Shown here piece by piece: positions 44,396-52,694 of a stretch of 64,000 nucleotides of DNA (the stretch's first letter is position 1; the number at the start of each line of letters is the position of its first letter). Origin of the DNA: a bacterium HR28 (GTDB lineage: Bacteria; Chloroflexota; Chloroflexia; Thermomicrobiales; Thermomicrobiaceae); assembly GCA_002898255.1 (NCBI GenBank), contig BEIE01000005.1, forward strand, positions 1 to 64,000. The letters run 5' to 3'. Made by a program: the position numbers and the translations under genes. The notes under the pieces were generated by a model. That model saw nothing but the letters and a program-made list of their open reading frames with translations, was not told where the DNA came from and made no database searches.

Positions 44396-45811
44396 ATGGC
44401 TACACCAGAAGTCGAACTGAAGCGACTCGGAAGCGAATACGCTGAGAAGTACGGGTTCCGCGACCCGGAACAGTACGTCTTCAAGGCACGGAAGGGACTC
44501 GACCGCGAGGTCGTCGAACAGATCTCGTGGATAAAGAACGAGCCGGACTGGATGCGCGAGTTCCGCCTCAAGGCGCTCGAGTATTTCCTGCGCCGCCCCA
44601 TGCCAACCTGGGGTGCCGACCTCTCGGAACTCAACTTCGACGAGATCGTCTACTACATTAAGCCGACTGAGCGGCAGGGCTCGAGTTGGGACGAACTCCC
44701 CGAGCACATCCGCCGGACGTTTGATCGCCTGGGGATTCCCGAGGCTGAGCGGAAGTTCCTGGCCGGCGTCGGGGCCCAGTACGAGTCAGAAGTCGTCTAC
44801 CACTCGCTGCGCGAGGAACTCAAGCGTCTCGGCGTGATCTTCGTCGATATGGATACAGCGGTTCGCGAGTATCCCGACCTCGTGAAGCAGTACTTCGGCA
44901 CTATTGTGCCACCGAACGATAACAAGTTCGCTGCGCTGAACTCAGCCGTCTGGTCGGGCGGCTCGTTCGTCTACGTGCCAGAGGGGGTCCGCGTCGAGGT
45001 CCCGCTACAGGCATACTTCCGCATCAACGCCGAGAATGTCGGCCAGTTCGAACGGACACTGATCATCGTCGAGCCGGGCGCCTACGTCCACTACGTCGAA
45101 GGATGCACGGCGCCGATCTACAGTGCAGCCTCACTGCACAGCGCCGTCGTCGAAATTATCGTCAAGGAAGGTGCCCGCTGCCGCTACACGACTATCCAGA
45201 ACTGGTCGAAGAACGTGTACAACCTCGTGACCAAGCGTGCCGCGGCCTACCGCGATGCGACGATGGAATGGGTTGACGGGAACCTTGGCTCGAAGGTGAC
45301 GATGAAGTACCCCGCAGTCTGGCTCATGGAGCCGGGGGCACGCGGCGAGGTGCTCTCGGTCGCCTTCGCCGGTGACGGGCAGCACCAAGATGCCGGCGGC
45401 AAGATGGTGCATGTGGCACCGTACACCTCGTCGCAGATCATCTCCAAGTCGATCTCCAAGGGAACCGGACGAGCGAGCTACCGCGGCCTGGTCAAGGTGC
45501 ATCGCGGTGCGCATCACGTCCGAGCCAACGTGGTCTGCGACGCGCTTCTGCTCGACGAGCAGAGCCGTACGGATACCTACCCGTACATGGAGATCGAGGA
45601 AGAACAGGTGTCCATTGGTCACGAGGCGACAGTGAGCAAGGTCGCCGAGGAACAGCTCTTCTACCTGCAGAGCCGTGGTCTCACCGAGGCCGAGGCCATG
45701 AGCATGATCGTCAACGGATTCATCGAGCCGATCACGAAGGAACTCCCGCTCGAGTACGCCGTCGAGCTGAACCGCTTGATCGCACTCGAGATGGAGGGTT
45801 CGGTCGGATGA
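44396..45811 (+). CDS. sufB: Fe-S cluster assembly scaffold SufB
   Basis: The 471-residue large scaffold subunit. The N-terminal helical region is followed by the beta-helix core: [46 protein letters not shown], and late motifs [21 protein letters not shown] and [23 protein letters not shown]. The Cys in EGCTAP and the Glu/His at the C-terminal interface are the cluster-building residues. AGAAGGAGGA precedes the start. SufB and SufD share the same fold and form a heterodimer with SufC. Confidence 0.97.
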   Translation: MATPEVELKRLGSEYAEKYGFRDPEQYVFKARKGLDREVVEQISWIKNEPDWMREFRLKALEYFLRRPMPTWGADLSELNFDEIVYYIKPTERQGSSWDELPEHIRRTFDRLGIPEAERKFLAGVGAQYESEVVYHSLREELKRLGVIFVDMDTAVREYPDLVKQYFGTIVPPNDNKFAALNSAVWSGGSFVYVPEGVRVEVPLQAYFRINAENVGQFERTLIIVEPGAYVHYVEGCTAPIYSAASLHSAVVEIIVKEGARCRYTTIQNWSKNVYNLVTKRAAAYRDATMEWVDGNLGSKVTMKYPAVWLMEPGARGEVLSVAFAGDGQHQDAGGKMVHVAPYTSSQIISKSISKGTGRASYRGLVKVHRGAHHVRANVVCDALLLDEQSRTDTYPYMEIEEEQVSIGHEATVSKVAEEQLFYLQSRGLTEAEAMSMIVNGFIEPITKELPLEYAVELNRLIALEMEGSVG

Positions 45812-45865
45812 CGCACCGGTGGCCCGGACCCGGTCCGGGCCACCATTCGCTATCGAGGGGAGTCT

Positions 45866-47203
45866 ATGAGCACCAGGGTTATCGAACGGACACGCGGTTT
45901 CACGAGGGAAGCTGCAGTAGAGCTCTCTCATTTGCTTGGAGAACCAGAGTGGCTTCGCGAGCGCCGTCTCGCGGCGTGGGAGGTGTACGAGCGCACGCCG
46001 ATGCCAAGCCGCACCGACGAGGAGTGGCGACGCACTGATATCCGCCGGTTGCCGATCGACGCGGTTTGGCCCTTCGCCGGACTGGGTCAGCGCGTCAGCA
46101 GCCCGGAAGCATTGCCGGCCGCGCTCTTCGAGACACTCGGTGACGCAGCACTCCGCTCTGGCCTCCTGGTACAGGTGGACGGATCAGTCGTCTACACGCA
46201 GCTAGAGGGCGAACTCGCCCAGCGCGGGGTGATCTTCACCGACCTGCTCACCGCAGCCCGCGAGGTCCCCGAGCTCGTCCAACGCTTCTTCATGACCGAG
46301 GCGGTCACGGTACAGGACAACAAGTTTGCAGCGCTCCATGGAGCATTCTGGAGCGGTGGGACCTTCCTCTATGTGCCGGAGGGTGTCGAGATCGCGTTGC
46401 CGCTCCGTAGCTTCGTTTGGGCTGAGACCCCCGGCGCGGCGATCTTTGCCCATACCCTGCTTATCGCCGAGCCCGGCGCAAGCGTGGTGCTTATCGATAC
46501 GTGGGCCTCTCCGACTGTTGATGAGCCAGTGATTGCCTCCAACGTCGTGGAGCTCATCGTGCAGGAAGGAGCCCAGGTACGGTATATCCAGCTCCAGGAC
46601 TGGGGCCGTAGCGTCTGGAATTTCACGACCCAGCGTGGCCTACTCCATCAGGACGCAGTGCTCAACACGTTGAACGTGAGCCTTGGATCACGCCTCAGCA
46701 AGGCCTTCATCGCGAGTAACCTTGTGGGTCCTGGTGCCACCGCTGAGATGCTCGGCCTCTACTTCGCCGACGACGCGCAGCATCTTGACCACCAGACGCG
46801 CCAGTGGCACGTCGCGCCATACGCCACCAGTGACCTTTTGTACAAGGGAGCGCTCAAGGATCGTGCCCGCACCGTCTTTAGTGGGTTGATCAAAGTTTTC
46901 CCCCACGCACAGCGCACCGATGCCTACCAAGCAAACCGCAACCTGATTCTCTCCTCGACGGCGCGTGCTGACACGATCCCAAACCTGGAGATTGGCGCCA
47001 ACGATGTGCGCTGTACACACGGTGCGACGGTCGGCCAAGTCGAAGAGGAGTATATTTTCTACCTGATGAGTCGTGGCATCAGCCGACCGGAAGCGGTCAA
47101 GTTGATCGTCGATGGCTTCTTTGATGAGGTGATCGAGCGCGTACCGGTCAACGAAGTGCAAGAGACGGTCCGCGCGGCGATCGCACGGAAGATTGGGCTA
47201 TGA
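45866..47203 (+). CDS. sufD: Fe-S cluster assembly protein SufD
   Basis: A 445-residue SufD that pairs with SufB. Shared motifs are NKFAALHGAFWSGGTFLYVPEGVEIALPL, VSLGSRLSKAFIASNLVGPGATAEMLGLYF, and CTHGATVGQVEEEYIFYLMSRGI at the C-terminus. The N-terminal 80 residues are variable. GAGGGGAG precedes the ATG at 45866, and the stop overlaps the sufS start by 4 nt (ATGA). Confidence 0.95.
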   Translation: MSTRVIERTRGFTREAAVELSHLLGEPEWLRERRLAAWEVYERTPMPSRTDEEWRRTDIRRLPIDAVWPFAGLGQRVSSPEALPAALFETLGDAALRSGLLVQVDGSVVYTQLEGELAQRGVIFTDLLTAAREVPELVQRFFMTEAVTVQDNKFAALHGAFWSGGTFLYVPEGVEIALPLRSFVWAETPGAAIFAHTLLIAEPGASVVLIDTWASPTVDEPVIASNVVELIVQEGAQVRYIQLQDWGRSVWNFTTQRGLLHQDAVLNTLNVSLGSRLSKAFIASNLVGPGATAEMLGLYFADDAQHLDHQTRQWHVAPYATSDLLYKGALKDRARTVFSGLIKVFPHAQRTDAYQANRNLILSSTARADTIPNLEIGANDVRCTHGATVGQVEEEYIFYLMSRGISRPEAVKLIVDGFFDEVIERVPVNEVQETVRAAIARKIGL

Positions 47204-48459
47204 GCACCAAAGCTGGAACACAGCCACTCGATGTCCATCGCATCCGGACCGACTTTCCTATCTTTCAGCGGACGGTCCGTGATGGGAAGCCACTCGTCTA
47301 CCTTGACAGTGCAGCGACGTCCCAAAAGCCAGCGAGCGTCATTGAGGCGCTCGCTGGCTTCTATCGGACGAGCAATGCGAATATTCACCGCGGGATCTAT
47401 GAGCTCAGCGAAGAAGCTTCGATCCTCTATGAAGAAGCACGAGCCAAAGTAGCTCGCTTCATCGGCGCATCCCGTCCTGACGAGGTCGTCTTCGTCCGCA
47501 ACACGACTGAGGCAATCAATCTCGTCGCGCGGACATGGGGCGTGGCCAACCTCCAGGCTGGTGACGTCGTCGTGACGACGATCCTGGAGCATCACTCCAA
47601 TATTGTCCCCTGGCACCAACTTGCCGCCGAGCGGGGTATTGTGGTCCGCTTCGTCGACATTGATGAGACGGGACGCCTCCGCCTCGATCAACTCGAGATG
47701 TTGTTGCGTACCGAGCCGGTGAAGCTGGTCGCTGTGACCCACGTCTCTAATGCGCTCGGCACGATCAATCCGGTCAGCGACATCGCACGCCTGGCGCACG
47801 AAGCAGGAGCCCTTGTCCTCGTCGACGGGGCACAGAGTGTCCCGCATCTGCCAGTCGACGTGCGAGCACTCGGCGCCGACTTCTTGGCGTTCTCCGGCCA
47901 TAAGATGCTTGGGCCCTTTGGAATTGGTGTCCTTTGGGCTCGATACGAACTCCTAGCTTCCCTCCCGCCGTTCCTTGGTGGCGGTGGAATGATCCGCACC
48001 GTGACCACTGAGGGCTTCACACCGGGTGACGTTCCTGCCCGTTTCGAGGCGGGAACGCCGAGTGTGGCGGATGCTGTGGCACTTGGTGCTGCCGTTGACT
48101 ATCTGGAAGCGATCGGCATGGCTGCCATCCGCCAGCATGAGGTCGCGCTCCTCGCCTATGCGCTACCGCGACTAGAGGAGATCCCAGGAATCCGTCTCTA
48201 CGGGCCGGTCGGTGAGGATCGCGCCGGAGTCATTAGCTTCACGTTAGGTGATGTCCATCCGCACGATGTCGCAGCAGTGCTTGACCTGCACGGGATCGCT
48301 GTCCGGGCTGGCCATCACTGTACCCAACCGCTCATGCGTCGCCTTGGCGTCGTCGCGACGACCCGTGCGAGCTTCTACCTCTACAATTGGGAAGCAGATG
48401 TCGACCGCCTCGTCGAAGCGCTTCAGGAAGCACGCCGCGTCTTCGACGTCGCCGGGTGA
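47200..48459 (+). CDS. sufS: Cysteine desulfurase SufS
   Basis: A 419-residue class V PLP enzyme that gives sulfur from cysteine to SufU/SufBCD. It has YLDSAATSQKPASVIEAL, the NTTEAINLVARTWG cofactor loop, the PLP lysine in AFSGHKMLGPFGIG, and the reactive Cys in RAGHHCTQPLMRRLG. The ATGA overlap with sufD shows coupling. A 13-bp perfect inverted repeat lies in the early coding region (47326-47360). Confidence 0.96.
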   Translation: MSTKAGTQPLDVHRIRTDFPIFQRTVRDGKPLVYLDSAATSQKPASVIEALAGFYRTSNANIHRGIYELSEEASILYEEARAKVARFIGASRPDEVVFVRNTTEAINLVARTWGVANLQAGDVVVTTILEHHSNIVPWHQLAAERGIVVRFVDIDETGRLRLDQLEMLLRTEPVKLVAVTHVSNALGTINPVSDIARLAHEAGALVLVDGAQSVPHLPVDVRALGADFLAFSGHKMLGPFGIGVLWARYELLASLPPFLGGGGMIRTVTTEGFTPGDVPARFEAGTPSVADAVALGAAVDYLEAIGMAAIRQHEVALLAYALPRLEEIPGIRLYGPVGEDRAGVISFTLGDVHPHDVAAVLDLHGIAVRAGHHCTQPLMRRLGVVATTRASFYLYNWEADVDRLVEALQEARRVFDVAG

Positions 48460-48479
48460 GTCGAGCGGAGGGCGCCACA

Positions 48480-48860
48480 GTGTCCGACCTCTATCGCGAG
48501 CATATCCTCGACCATTACCAGCATCCACGGAACTACGGCACGTTGGAGCAGCCGGACCGATCCTTTGAGGACTCGAACCCTTTGTGCGGTGATCGGATCC
48601 GTATCGACCTCAAGTTGTCTGGCGACCGCATCGAAGATATCCGGTTCTCCGGTCGCGGCTGTGCAATCAGTCAGGCTGCGGCTTCCATCTTGACTGAGAT
48701 GGTGAAAGGCAAGTCGCTCGAAGAGGTCAGAGCGCTCGGAGCTGAGGACCTCTTGGAGGAGCTTGGGGTTCCCATCAGCCCAGCCCGCCGCAAGTGTGCA
48801 CTCCTGAGTCTCAAAGTTCTCAAAGCGGCAGCGTACGGGCTGAATGAGTGGCCGCGCTGA
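48480..48860 (+). CDS. sufU: Sulfur-transfer/scaffold protein SufU
   Basis: A 126-residue IscU-like protein with SufU wording: MSDLYREHILDHYQHPRNYGTL, NPLCGDRIRID, GRGCAISQAAASIL and ARRKCALLSLKVLKAA. The three cysteines are intact. In Bacillus-type systems SufU activates SufS by taking its persulfide. The GTG at 48480 has GGAGGG upstream; the longer frame overlaps sufS and is rejected. It follows sufS by 20 nt. Confidence 0.94.
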   Translation: MSDLYREHILDHYQHPRNYGTLEQPDRSFEDSNPLCGDRIRIDLKLSGDRIEDIRFSGRGCAISQAAASILTEMVKGKSLEEVRALGAEDLLEELGVPISPARRKCALLSLKVLKAAAYGLNEWPR

Positions 48861-48943
48861 CGCCGCAAAGGTTGGTAGTGATGTACGAGCAGTCTGACGT
48901 CTTGCGTCGACTCTTCATGCAAGGAGAATCCAAGGAGGAGGCA

Positions 48944-49264
48944 ATGGCCAAATTCACGGAAGACGATGTCCGCGAGCGATTGAAGCAAGTGATCGATCCC
49001 GAACTGGGGATCGACGTCGTCAACCTGGGCCTCATTTACGGCATCGACTTAGTTGACCGCGAGGACGGCAAGACCGACGTCATTGTGACAATGACTTTGA
49101 CGACGTTCGGCTGCCCGCTGGGGCCGATTCTGACGGAAGAGGTGAACTTCGCGCTGCGCGATCTTCCGGATCTTGGCAACGTGGAGATTAACCTTGTCTG
49201 GAGTCCTCCCTGGACGCCAGACATGATGAGCGAAGAGGCCAAGGACGCGCTGGGGATCTGGTGA
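48944..49264 (+). CDS. sufT: SufT / MIP18-family (DUF59) protein
   Basis: A 106-residue DUF59-fold protein. Motifs: VRERLKQVIDPELGIDVVNLGLIYGI, VTMTLTTFGCPLGPILTEEV with the conserved Cys, and VNLVWSPPWTPDMMSEEAKDALGIW. Related proteins help finish Fe-S insertion into targets. The ATG at 48944 follows AAGGAGGAGG; starts at 48848 and 48882 are possible but lack good sites and would add unconserved residues. The next gene overlaps its stop. Confidence 0.9.
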   Translation: MAKFTEDDVRERLKQVIDPELGIDVVNLGLIYGIDLVDREDGKTDVIVTMTLTTFGCPLGPILTEEVNFALRDLPDLGNVEINLVWSPPWTPDMMSEEAKDALGIW

Positions 49265-50199
49265 GCGAGCGCCAGCACTTCCCAAGGCCGCTGGTCATCA
49301 TTGGGCTGCTCAGTTGGCTCCTGCTTGCGGTCGCCTGCCGCGGACCAGCCGTCTACCCGACACCCACCACGGTCCAGATGTCCCCATCACCGACAGTACC
49401 AGCACTGCCGACGGCAACGGCGGTCGTTCCTTCACCAACGCTCACAACGCTTCCCAGCCCCACTCCAACGCCTTTACCACCTGCCACGGCCACTCCCACG
49501 CTCGCACCCACCCCTCCTCTCACCCCAACGCCAGTGCCACCGTCCCCGACGCCAGCGCTGAGTGGACCACGCGCCGCGATCATCACGCGGCTCCCAACCA
49601 GCGAGCCGGTTATCGCACTCACCTTCGACTGTGGTGCTGATCGTGGCTACGCCGAAGAGATTCTCGATGAACTCGCGCGTCACGGTATCCGCGCCACCTT
49701 TGGGATGACCGGAGCGTGGGCCCGCACAAATCCGGATCTCGTCGCCCGTATGCTGGAGGAGGGTCACGACCTGATCAACCACAGCGACATGCACCCTTCC
49801 TTCACCGGTCACTCGACTAGTAGCGCACCGCTAGCACCAGCAGAGAGGCTCGCCGAACTCCGCGGCGCAGAACAGGCGGTTGCTGCAGTGTCCGGCAGCC
49901 TCGAGACCATGCGACCGTTCTTCCGTCCACCCTACGGCGACTACGACGAGGAACTCCTAGAGCAGCTCCCGCAGGCCGGCTACACCATCGTCGTCATGTG
50001 GACAGTGGATTCTCTCGGCTGGCGTGGAATTCCCCCGGAAGACGTGGTCGAGCGTGTGAAGCGCGCCGCCGAACCAGGAGCGATCGTGTTGCTCCACGTC
50101 GGCGCACAATCGACCGATGCCGCTGCATTACCGGCCTTGATCGAGAACCTGCAACAAGCAGGGTACCGGTTCGTCACGATTCGTGACATCCTCGGCTGA
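49261..50199 (+). CDS. Polysaccharide deacetylase lipoprotein (CE4)
   Basis: 312 residues. A lipoprotein signal ends at Cys26 (LLLAVAC), and a Pro/Thr/Ser linker reaches about residue 100. The NodB domain follows with VIALTFDCGADRGY (Asp-Asp), HDLINHSDMHPSF (His-x3-His), RPPYGDYDEELL and IVLLHVGAQST. It would act on cell-surface polysaccharide. The GTG at 49261 overlaps the sufT stop, so it is read from the suf transcript although its function is unrelated. The second NodB gene of the window (35098) lacks a signal and is a different branch. Confidence 0.9.
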   Translation: MSERQHFPRPLVIIGLLSWLLLAVACRGPAVYPTPTTVQMSPSPTVPALPTATAVVPSPTLTTLPSPTPTPLPPATATPTLAPTPPLTPTPVPPSPTPALSGPRAAIITRLPTSEPVIALTFDCGADRGYAEEILDELARHGIRATFGMTGAWARTNPDLVARMLEEGHDLINHSDMHPSFTGHSTSSAPLAPAERLAELRGAEQAVAAVSGSLETMRPFFRPPYGDYDEELLEQLPQAGYTIVVMWTVDSLGWRGIPPEDVVERVKRAAEPGAIVLLHVGAQSTDAAALPALIENLQQAGYRFVTIRDILG

Positions 50200-50373
50200 A
50201 CGATGCGGCCCATTGTCAGGGAAAGTTTGACTTCTGCGGTCGGCAAAGCGCGTGCGAGGGGACAGTTTGGCATACTTCGCCCGGGAGCTGAGAGTGCTCC
50301 AGCTCTCCGTGGGAATGGGCGGAGTGTTGGTGCAGGGAGGTTGAGGTCCCTGCCGAGTGAGGAGGCGGAGTTC

Positions 50374-50799
50374 ATGGCGACACAGCAGAACGAGCGCTTG
50401 ACACGACGCGGTCTTCTTCGTCGGGCTGGAGCTCTGGCCGTCGCCGTGCCGGCCGTCAGTGCCCTGCTCGCTGCCTGCGGTGGTGGTGGCGGCGGTGGCG
50501 GTGGGACGAGCGGTGGTGGCGGTGGGAAGATTACGATTGAGATGAGCGAATACAAGTTCAACCCAGCGACCATTACCGTTTCGCCCGGCGCCAGCGTGAC
50601 GGTCACGCTCAAGAATGTGGGAACCCTGCAGCACGACTATCATATCGACGGGATCAACCAGACCTCACCGATGGTCGACCCGGGCAAGTCGGTCGACTGG
50701 ACCTTCACTGCTCCCAGCCAGGCCGGTACTTACGACACCTGGTGCACAGTTCCCGGCCATAAGGAGCTGGGGATGGTTGGAAAGCTCGAGGTCAAGTAG
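50374..50799 (+). CDS. Cupredoxin (type-1 copper) lipoprotein
   Basis: 141 residues. A twin-Arg-like signal (RRGLLRRAGALAVAVPAVSALLAAC) ends at a lipobox Cys near residue 35 and is followed by Gly-rich linkers (two runs of nine and five Gly). The cupredoxin barrel (residues about 50-141) has His ligands in LQHDYHIDG and the second ligand loop WCTVPGHKELGM with Cys, His and Met. This is the blue-copper or COX2-like electron carrier pattern. GGAGGCGGAG precedes the ATG at 50374. A strong terminator follows. It may work with the Sco/PCuAC cluster at 11.5-14 kb. Confidence 0.9.
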   Translation: MATQQNERLTRRGLLRRAGALAVAVPAVSALLAACGGGGGGGGGTSGGGGGKITIEMSEYKFNPATITVSPGASVTVTLKNVGTLQHDYHIDGINQTSPMVDPGKSVDWTFTAPSQAGTYDTWCTVPGHKELGMVGKLEVK

Positions 50800-50835
50800 C
50801 TTTCACAAAGGCAATTACGAGGACGTGATCGCAGC

Positions 50836-50862
50836 GGCTGGGGAAATCCCCAGCCGTCTTTG
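50836..50862 (+). terminator. Terminator of the cupredoxin gene
   Basis: An 8-bp stem, GGCTGGGG with CCCCAGCC, has a 4-nt loop and is followed by GTCTTTGT, 37 nt after the stop codon. Confidence 0.8.
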
Positions 50863-51027
50863 TATCCCTCAAGTGCAATCGCGGCGTGCGATGTGCTACG
50901 ATGTCGCTAGCCACGCACGGGAGCGCGTCTGCCTCGGCACCGGTCGGCACCAGGACCGTATCGGGGATGCTCACCTCCAATTTCGGACAGGTCTGGCGAG
51001 ACAAATCGACGAGAGAGGAGGGCCGCG

Positions 51028-52620
51028 ATGGTACCCCACCAGGCCTGGACTCACCAGGACGGACAGCTTGACGCACAACTACCAAACGCGATCCGCGAAC
51101 TCCTCGATCGCACGACTCTCGTGATCGTTTCCAACCGCGGTCCCGTCGAGTTTCACCAGACGTCCGATGGCGACTTCGTCACCAAGCGTGGCACCGGCGG
51201 CGTGATCACCGCCATGAGCGCCGCAGCACGCTATGCTGAGGCAATCTGGGTCGCCTGCGCGATGACCAGTGCAGACCGGTTGAAAGCCGACGAGATGCGT
51301 CGTCGGGGCGAACCGTTCCTCGACCTTCCTGATCTCCCGGGGTTCCGTCTTCGCTTCGTCGTGCCGGATCCCAGTGCGTACCAAGGCTATTACAACCGGA
51401 TCGCAAACCCGCTCCTTTGGTTCCTTCAGCACTACCTGTGGGACACGCCACGCGCACCAGATATCGACTACCGCACGTGGCAAGCCTGGCACGAAGGGTA
51501 CGTTGTGGTTAACCGCCTCTTCGCTGAGGAGGTGGTCGCCGCCGCCGCTGCCGCCCCGCGCGAGCCGATCGTCTTGCTGCAGGATTACCACCTGTATCTT
51601 GCGCCCGCCTTTATCCGTGAGCTCAGACCCGATCTTCTTCTCCATCATTTTGTGCACATCCCCTGGCCGGACCAGGATTACTGGCGCCTGCTGCCCTTGG
51701 CGATGCGGCGCGCGATCTGCGAAGGACTGCTTGCCAACGACATCGTTGGTTTTCAGACGCCACGACATGCCCGAAGCTTCCTGAACACCGTCGACGCGAA
51801 CCTTCCCGACGCTGAAGTCGACTATCGCCGTCGTGAGGTGGCCTATCGTGGGCGCATCACACGGGTACGCGTCTATCCCATCTCGATCGATCCTGAACTT
51901 GTGCGCGCTGTCGCGAACAGCGAAGACGCTCGGCGTCACGAGGAGCATCTCCAGGCTTACCGCAACGAATTCACTATTGTCCGCGTCGATCGGGCCGAAC
52001 CGAGTAAGAATGTTGTGCGCGGCTTCCTCGCCTATGATCGCCTCCTCGAGGCACATCCGGAACTGATCGGTCGTGTGAATTTCCTCGCCTTTCTCGTGCC
52101 GACCCGGATGGAAGTTGCCGAGTATATCAACTATCTGGACGAGATTAACGCGGTGGTTGGGCGGATCAACGCCAAGTACGCCAACGCGGCCGAAGTGGAA
52201 GGCATTCACTGGCAACCGGTCCATCTCTTTGTCGGTGACGACTACCCGCGCGCTCTGGCCGCGATGCGGTTCTACGACGTCCTCCTCGTCAATGCGATCT
52301 TCGACGGGATGAACTTGGTCGCCAAGGAAGGAGCACTCCTCAACGAGCGCAACGGCGTGCTTATCCTTTCTGAAGGCGCTGGGGCCTACCAGCAACTAGG
52401 CCAGTGGGCATTGACCGTCTCGCCCACTGACATCGAGGGAACAGCGGAAGCCCTGTGGCGTGGGCTGACGATGCCCGAAGCCGAGCGAGCGTGGCGCGCC
52501 GAGCAACTGCGGCGACACGTCCTCGAACACGACCTCCGTCGCTGGCTGATCGATCAGCTTCAGGACATCGCCGATCTCCGAGCTGAGCGCGCACCGCACC
52601 GTGTGACCGCACCCTCCTGA
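51028..52620 (+). CDS. GT20-family trehalose-6-phosphate synthase-type glycosyltransferase
   Basis: A 530-residue retaining glycosyltransferase of family GT20. It has VIVSNRGPVEF, then LLQDYHLYLAPAFI, HHFVHIPWPDQDYWRLLP, DIVGFQTPRHARSF, RVDRAEPSKNVVRGFLAYDRLL and VNAIFDGMNLVAKEGALLNERNGVLILSEGAGA near the C-terminus. These match OtsA; the related glucosylglycerol-phosphate synthase cannot be excluded. No phosphatase domain or OtsB gene is next to it. GAGAGGAGGG precedes the ATG at 51028. The product would be a compatible solute precursor in the cytoplasm. Confidence 0.88.
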   Translation: MVPHQAWTHQDGQLDAQLPNAIRELLDRTTLVIVSNRGPVEFHQTSDGDFVTKRGTGGVITAMSAAARYAEAIWVACAMTSADRLKADEMRRRGEPFLDLPDLPGFRLRFVVPDPSAYQGYYNRIANPLLWFLQHYLWDTPRAPDIDYRTWQAWHEGYVVVNRLFAEEVVAAAAAAPREPIVLLQDYHLYLAPAFIRELRPDLLLHHFVHIPWPDQDYWRLLPLAMRRAICEGLLANDIVGFQTPRHARSFLNTVDANLPDAEVDYRRREVAYRGRITRVRVYPISIDPELVRAVANSEDARRHEEHLQAYRNEFTIVRVDRAEPSKNVVRGFLAYDRLLEAHPELIGRVNFLAFLVPTRMEVAEYINYLDEINAVVGRINAKYANAAEVEGIHWQPVHLFVGDDYPRALAAMRFYDVLLVNAIFDGMNLVAKEGALLNERNGVLILSEGAGAYQQLGQWALTVSPTDIEGTAEALWRGLTMPEAERAWRAEQLRRHVLEHDLRRWLIDQLQDIADLRAERAPHRVTAPS

Positions 52621-52694
52621 CAGTTTCCACGCGCCCTGCCATCTGTTCTGGTACAACTCTCGGCGGTGGCAGAGTGGAGCGCGGGAGGGAGACC

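Noticed and set aside
48387..48479. Extended N-terminus of SufU overlapping sufS
   Set aside because: Family members begin at MSDLYREHILDHYQ, and the GTG at 48480 has a good ribosome site.
49353..49560. Pro/Thr repeat region as a DNA repeat or CRISPR-like array
   Set aside because: It is an irregular Pro/Thr/Ser linker of a lipoprotein; similar linkers occur in the other lipoproteins here and no exact direct repeat is present.
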